46,108 nt of DNA, from the NCBI RefSeq assembly GCF_027257875.1, contig NZ_JAPVQY010000009.1, forward strand, positions 1 to 46,108, written 5' to 3'. Positions within the stretch are counted from its first letter, which is position 1; each line of letters opens with the position of its first letter. Origin of the DNA: Burkholderia sp. IMCC1007 (GTDB lineage Bacteria; Pseudomonadota; Gammaproteobacteria; Burkholderiales; Burkholderiaceae). Below the pieces are notes generated by a model. The model was not told the DNA's origin and did no database searches. It worked only from the letters and a program-made list of their open reading frames with translations. Below, piece after piece: positions 42,224 through 46,108 of this stretch. A program made the translations under genes and the position numbers.

Positions 42224-44086
42224 ATGACCAGAAAAACCACCCATCTGGGCGGCCAGGCGTTCCAGGCCGTCTTCGGCTTCACTTTCCGCTACTGGCGCAA
42301 ACAGCCGGTACGCACCGCGGCGGTCGCGGCACTCGCGCTGCTGGGCGCACTCGCCGACGTGCTCACGCCGCTGTTCGCCGGCCGTCTCGTCGATGCGCTG
42401 TCGACCGGCCTGACCGACCGCGCGGCCGCGTGGCATTCGGCCCTCGTCGCGTTCGGCACGCTCGCCGCGCTCGGCATCGGCGCGACGCTGCTGCGCCAGG
42501 GCGTCTACCTGAACATCATCACGCTCACGCTGAAGATGATGAGCGAGATCGCCGCCGCGTCGTTCCATCGCGTGCAGCGCTTCTCGACCGACTGGCACGC
42601 GAACAGCTTCGCGGGCTCGACCGTGCGCAAGATCACGCGCGGGATCTGGGCGCTCGACCTGCTCAACGACACCGTGCTGATCGCGCTGCTGCCGTCGGTG
42701 ACGATGCTCGTCGGCGCGACCGTGCTGCTCGGCACGCACTGGCCGGTGATGGGGCTCGTCGTCGGCGCGGGTTCGCTGCTGTACATCTCGGTGACGGTCG
42801 CCGTGTCGCTCGGCATCGTCGCGCCCGCCGCGCGGCTCGGCAACCTGTGGGACACGCGCATGGGCGGCGCGCTTGCGGACGCCGTGAGCTGCAACGCCGT
42901 CGTCAAGGCGTTCGGCGCGGAAACGCGCGAGGAAGCGCGGCTCGCGCGCGTGATCGGCAAGTGGCGTCAGCGCACGCGCCGCACCTGGGTGCGCGGCACG
43001 CTCAACGGCGGGCTGCAGGGTGGGATGCTCGTCGCGATGCAGGCCGCGATGATCGGCGTCGCGCTGCGGCTGTGGGCGAACGACGAAGCGAGCGTCGGCG
43101 ACATCGCGTTCTCGCTGACCATGTTCTTCATGCTGCAGGGCTATCTGCGCGACGTCGGCATGCACATCCGCAACCTGCAGCGCTCGGTGAACGACATGGA
43201 AGAACTCGTCGCGCTCGAGCGTCAGCCGCTCGGCATCGACGATCGTCCCGACGCGCCGGCGATCCGGATCGGCCGCGGCGAGATCCGCTTCGAGCACGTG
43301 ACGTTCCGCTACGGCAATCATCCGGTGCCGCTGTACGACGATTTCTCGATGCGCATCGCGCCCGGTGAGCGCGTGGGGCTCGTCGGCCATTCCGGGTCGG
43401 GCAAGACGACGTTCATCAAGCTGATCCAGCGTCTGTACGACGTGTCGGACGGGCGCATCACGATCGACGGCCAGGACATCGCGCAGGTGCGGCAGGATTC
43501 GCTGCGCAGCCAGATCGCGATCGTCCAGCAGGAGCCCGTGCTGTTCCACCGCACGCTCGCGGAGAACGTCGCGTATGCGCGCCCCGGCGCGAGCCGTGCC
43601 GACATCGAGCGTGCCGCGCGTCTGGCCAGCGCGCACGACTTCATCGCCGCGCTGCCGGACGGCTATGACACGCTCGTCGGCGAGCGCGGGATCAAGCTGT
43701 CGGGCGGCGAACGCCAACGCGTCGCGATCGCGCGCGCGTTCCTCGCCGATGCGCCGATCCTGATCCTCGACGAAGCGACGTCGAGCCTCGACAGCGAAAG
43801 CGAGGTGCTGATCCAGCAGGCGATGGAGCGGCTGATGGTCGGCCGCACGACGCTGGTGGTCGCGCACCGGCTGTCGACGGTGCGCTCGCTCGACCGCCTG
43901 CTCGTGCTGGATCGCGGCAAGGTGATCGAGGAAGGCAATCACGACGAGTTGATCCGCATCGACGGCGGGATCTATCGGCGGTTGTTCGAACGGCAGGCGC
44001 TGGAACTGGCGAAGGGCTTGATCGATTCGCCGCGGCGCATGGTCGATGACGATGCGGGGCCGGTGGGCAAGCGGGCGGCGGTTTGA
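42224..44086 (+). CDS. ABC exporter (fused membrane and ATPase domains)
   Basis: A 620-residue half-transporter that works as a dimer. The membrane domain (~residues 25-330) has six segments, e.g. AAVAALALLGALADVLTPLFAG. The ATPase domain has Walker A GLVGHSGSGKTTF (~385), Q-loop IVQQEPVLF, signature LSGGERQRVAIARAF (~495), Walker B ILILDEATSSLDSESE and H-loop VVAHRLST, all intact. The MsbA/ATM1-like class exports lipids, peptides or drugs; substrate unknown. I chose the ATG at 42224; an in-frame GTG at 42149 would add 25 residues. The ribosome site is weak, which fits control by the leader. Confidence 0.94.
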   Translation: MTRKTTHLGGQAFQAVFGFTFRYWRKQPVRTAAVAALALLGALADVLTPLFAGRLVDALSTGLTDRAAAWHSALVAFGTLAALGIGATLLRQGVYLNIITLTLKMMSEIAAASFHRVQRFSTDWHANSFAGSTVRKITRGIWALDLLNDTVLIALLPSVTMLVGATVLLGTHWPVMGLVVGAGSLLYISVTVAVSLGIVAPAARLGNLWDTRMGGALADAVSCNAVVKAFGAETREEARLARVIGKWRQRTRRTWVRGTLNGGLQGGMLVAMQAAMIGVALRLWANDEASVGDIAFSLTMFFMLQGYLRDVGMHIRNLQRSVNDMEELVALERQPLGIDDRPDAPAIRIGRGEIRFEHVTFRYGNHPVPLYDDFSMRIAPGERVGLVGHSGSGKTTFIKLIQRLYDVSDGRITIDGQDIAQVRQDSLRSQIAIVQQEPVLFHRTLAENVAYARPGASRADIERAARLASAHDFIAALPDGYDTLVGERGIKLSGGERQRVAIARAFLADAPILILDEATSSLDSESEVLIQQAMERLMVGRTTLVVAHRLSTVRSLDRLLVLDRGKVIEEGNHDELIRIDGGIYRRLFERQALELAKGLIDSPRRMVDDDAGPVGKRAAV

Positions 44087-44423
44087 TGGTCGTCCGTCGC
44101 TGGTCGACGCATCGGTGCCTGCTCGCAAACGGCGCAGGACACGCGCTCGCCCGGCTAGTTCAGGCCGGTGTGGTGCCGCTCGACACCGCTGCGGTCGTTT
44201 TCGAACTGCAGCAGACCTGGCATCGCCCCGACGCACAACCATGGGCGGAAGTCTACGGGATGATTTTCGCGCCGTACCGCCTGCTCATCGAGCGCTCCCT
44301 GAAGGACCAGGCGGTCGTGAAGCATAACGACCCACTCGATTCCGAACGGGCATGGCCCGCTCGGCCGAGCCGGTCCTTCCCGATTCACGGGCCGCCCCCG
44401 AATGCAGCGGCCTCGCCCGCTAC
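44087..44423. other. Gap with possible coupled ORF or gene remnant
   Basis: An open frame starts at an ATG (44086) that overlaps the ABC stop as TGATG and runs to 44622. Its first ~80 codons have reasonable composition (VFELQQTWHRPDAQPWAEVY and GMIFAPYRLLIERSLKDQ look protein-like). The rest is the complement of the BON gene and is surely non-coding. It may be a small coupled protein with an altered end or a gene remnant. I do not recognise it. Confidence 0.25.
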
Positions 44424-44777
44424 TCACTCCGGCCGAATCAACAGGTCGTTCCTGACTGCGGCGACGCCGCTCACCGAGCTCGCTACCGCGGTTGCGATTA
44501 AAGACTGGGCGCTATCCGTCACCGAGCCGCGCAAGACGATCGCACCGTCGCGCGCAATGACGACGATGTTGGTCGCATTCAGCCCCTTGGCGCTCCCGAG
44601 CGCGCGAACGACGGCCTTCTGAAGCCGGCGATTGGCGGCCCTGATCTCCTTCTTGCTGGACGTGACCGCCGGCGGCACGATACCGGAACCGGCCGGCTCC
44701 GACTGAGCATGGACATTCGCCGCAACGGACAGCGCGATCGCCACGTAGAGCGACAACAGGGCGTGACTGGTCTTCAT
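44424..44777 (-). CDS. Secreted BON-domain protein
   Basis: A 117-residue exported protein with a signal peptide (~residues 1-23, ALLSLYVAIALSVAANVHAQ). The mature part carries one BON domain from ~45 (KEIRAANRRLQKAVVRALGS, IVVIARDGAIVLRGSVTDSAQ, ATAVASSVSGVAAVRNDLLI), the alpha/beta fold of OsmY-like periplasmic proteins that bind phospholipid and protect the envelope under stress. AGGAA lies upstream of the ATG at 44777. It follows the porin gene by 49 bases and is probably co-transcribed. Confidence 0.92.
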   Translation of the reverse strand: MKTSHALLSLYVAIALSVAANVHAQSEPAGSGIVPPAVTSSKKEIRAANRRLQKAVVRALGSAKGLNATNIVVIARDGAIVLRGSVTDSAQSLIATAVASSVSGVAAVRNDLLIRPE

Positions 44778-44826
44778 GTTGATGTTCCTGTTTTCGTGAC
44801 CCGGTGCCGGGCCACGATCGAATTGA

Positions 44827-45912
44827 TTAGAAGAATTTCCGGATGCCGACCGTCCCGCCGAACGTCGTGCCTGCCGTGCCATACAGCGCCCCGATCATCG
44901 ACAGGCCGGTATTCATTGCTCCGTGATTGTTGACCGCCCCGCATTGCGCATAGAGCGTCGTGCTCTTCGACAGGAAATAATCGGCGCCCACGGCCGCCAT
45001 GATCGAATGATTGGTCGTATGGTTGCGATCGCTTGTCAGCCATACCCCTGCGTTGATCCCCAGCGTCGGCGATGCGAACCAGTTGATGCCGCCGCCGAAC
45101 ACGTCGCTGTCGAACGAGCCGGCGACCTTGAAGTTGACGAACGATGCCTTCGCGGTGAGCGAGCCGAATTGATAGCCGACGCCGATCATGCGGCCATCGA
45201 ACTCGACGTTGGTCGGCACCGGCGTGCTCTGCGCGCCGCCTGCATTGCCGCTGTATAGCGCGGCGTTGACCGTCAGTCCGCCGTGCTGGTATCGGACACG
45301 CGCCGCATATTGCTTGCCGGCGCTAAAATCGCCCGGCTTTCCGCCAAACGCGAACATGGTACTGACAGTCAAGCCGGCAAAGGTCGGGCTCGTATACGTC
45401 ACCGCGTTCGGATTGAAAATGCTGGTTCCCAGTACGGTACCAACGTAAATGGTTGCTTCGCTGCCGAACAGCGACAGATCGCGAGGATCCGAATCGTAAA
45501 CTGCCTGGAAGAACGGGGAAAATTGCAATCCCATTTTCAACTCGCCGGCAGCGCCCGACAGCGCAATCCACGATTCGCAGCCGAACAGGTTTCCATTGCA
45601 GTGAAACAAGCTGCCGTCCGTCGCACTGATGCCGCTCTGCAGACGAAACTTCGCCTTCACTCCGCCTCCGAGATCTTCGACTCCCTGCAGGCCGAACTGC
45701 GAATAGTAGCGACCGCCGTCGATCATCGATACCTGGCCTCCATCGTTCAGACCCGTGACGGGGTTACGCGTCTTGTTCGTATAGAGCATCGCCACGTCGA
45801 CCACACCGAATAGCGTGACACTGCTTTGAGCGTACGCAGGCGCGCATGCGGCAGTCGCCATCAGACAGCCGGCAAGCCCCAGCGAAACGTGCTTTCTCGC
45901 TGACATCATCAT
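44827..45912 (-). CDS. Gram-negative general porin (OmpC-like)
   Basis: A 361-residue trimeric-type porin. The signal peptide (~1-25) ends at APAYAQ, and the mature protein starts SSVTLFGVVDVAMLY, the usual Burkholderia porin opening. Alternating beta strands run throughout, with YYSQFGLQGVEDLGGGVKAKFRLQSG early and the last strand ending in GTVGIRKFF with the C-terminal Phe needed for outer-membrane assembly. HCNGNLFGCES could form a loop disulfide. Three ATGs in a row (45912, 45909, 45906) and one at 45918 make the exact start uncertain; AAGG and GGAG fit 45912 and 45906. Confidence 0.93.
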   Translation of the reverse strand: MMMSARKHVSLGLAGCLMATAACAPAYAQSSVTLFGVVDVAMLYTNKTRNPVTGLNDGGQVSMIDGGRYYSQFGLQGVEDLGGGVKAKFRLQSGISATDGSLFHCNGNLFGCESWIALSGAAGELKMGLQFSPFFQAVYDSDPRDLSLFGSEATIYVGTVLGTSIFNPNAVTYTSPTFAGLTVSTMFAFGGKPGDFSAGKQYAARVRYQHGGLTVNAALYSGNAGGAQSTPVPTNVEFDGRMIGVGYQFGSLTAKASFVNFKVAGSFDSDVFGGGINWFASPTLGINAGVWLTSDRNHTTNHSIMAAVGADYFLSKSTTLYAQCGAVNNHGAMNTGLSMIGALYGTAGTTFGGTVGIRKFF

Positions 45913-46039
45913 CTCCATGCCTTGTCGCGAATCTCGCGACAATGATTTGTCATCCTGATCTTTTTGAAAACTCATGCGCCGAATCTGACGATGAGCACGC
46001 TACATATCCTTGTGCCGTGAGGATCGGCACCAGCGGCTC

Positions 46040-46108
46040 GGGGGGGGGGGGGGGGGGGGGGGGGCCCCCCCCCCCCCAGGGGGGGGCCGGGGGGTGGCCC
46101 GGCCCCGG
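46040..46108. other. Homopolymer G/C artefact at window end
   Basis: A run of 25 Gs (46040-46064) is followed by 13 Cs and other G/C-only blocks. Nothing like it occurs elsewhere. It matches the no-signal poly-G of two-colour sequencers or a misassembled contig end and should not be read as biology. Confidence 0.85.

Noticed and set aside
44155..44427. 90-codon minus-strand frame before the BON gene stop
   Set aside because: No ribosome site, overlaps the BON stop, and has no recognisable motif.
1..46040. CRISPR array, tRNA, rRNA, prophage or integrase genes
   Set aside because: No regularly spaced repeats, cloverleaf-like sequences, rRNA motifs or phage-type proteins were recognised.

Overview
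This is a high-GC window with strong third-position GC bias. Gene content and order match the genus Burkholderia, most probably the Burkholderia cepacia complex and its second chromosome. The strongest evidence is a complete cepacian exopolysaccharide cluster, bceA to bceK, at 6449-21257. Most of the window is ordinary single-copy chromosomal DNA. I see no rRNA or tRNA genes, CRISPR array or intact insertion sequence. The last ~70 bases are G/C homopolymer that looks like an assembly or sequencing artefact.

Layout. 1-6418: a PF10118-type hydrolase, an FKBP prolyl isomerase, an AraC regulator, a 14-helix MFS exporter, then a divergent HxlR regulator/MFS exporter pair sharing a clear twin-operator promoter. 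6449-19304 (minus strand): bceK, J, I, H, G, F, E, D, C, B, tightly packed and often overlapping; bceA is divergent at 19731-21257. BceA makes GDP-mannose, BceC makes UDP-glucuronate, BceB loads the first sugar on the lipid carrier, BceG/H/J/K extend the repeat, BceI polymerises it, and BceE/F/D export the chain and control its length by tyrosine (de)phosphorylation. Flippase and acyltransferase genes are absent and are expected in the separate bce-II cluster.

21377-28352 (minus strand): a stand-alone protein with a transposase-type N-terminal domain fused to an unrecognised C-terminal domain; an oxidative-stress-type trio (DUF3501, Fe-S oxidoreductase, rubredoxin-less rubrerythrin); and an ECF42-type sigma factor coupled to a VOC protein and two DGPF/YciI proteins. 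28569-33025 (plus strand): a secreted nuclease of the ExeM/NucH type, an ElaB/YqjD-like protein, a SYLF lipoprotein and an AI-2E family permease.

33366-38705 (minus strand): an MDR oxidoreductase with an SDR, a PAP2-type membrane phosphatase, MntH and a GlxA-type AraC regulator that overlaps mntH. 39139-46108: a LysR regulator, an OsmC protein, a DyP peroxidase, an ABC exporter preceded by a long leader with a 16-codon peptide, a BON-domain protein and a general porin.

The most interesting unexplained signals are the leader peptide upstream of the ABC exporter (42002-42052), the transposase-derived fusion protein beside bceA, the terminator-like element inside the bceA leader, the terminator-bearing non-coding region at 22319-22982, the twin HxlR operators and a diverged 85-bp tandem duplication at the end of osmC. 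Calls come from reading the sequence and translations only; no database search was run.
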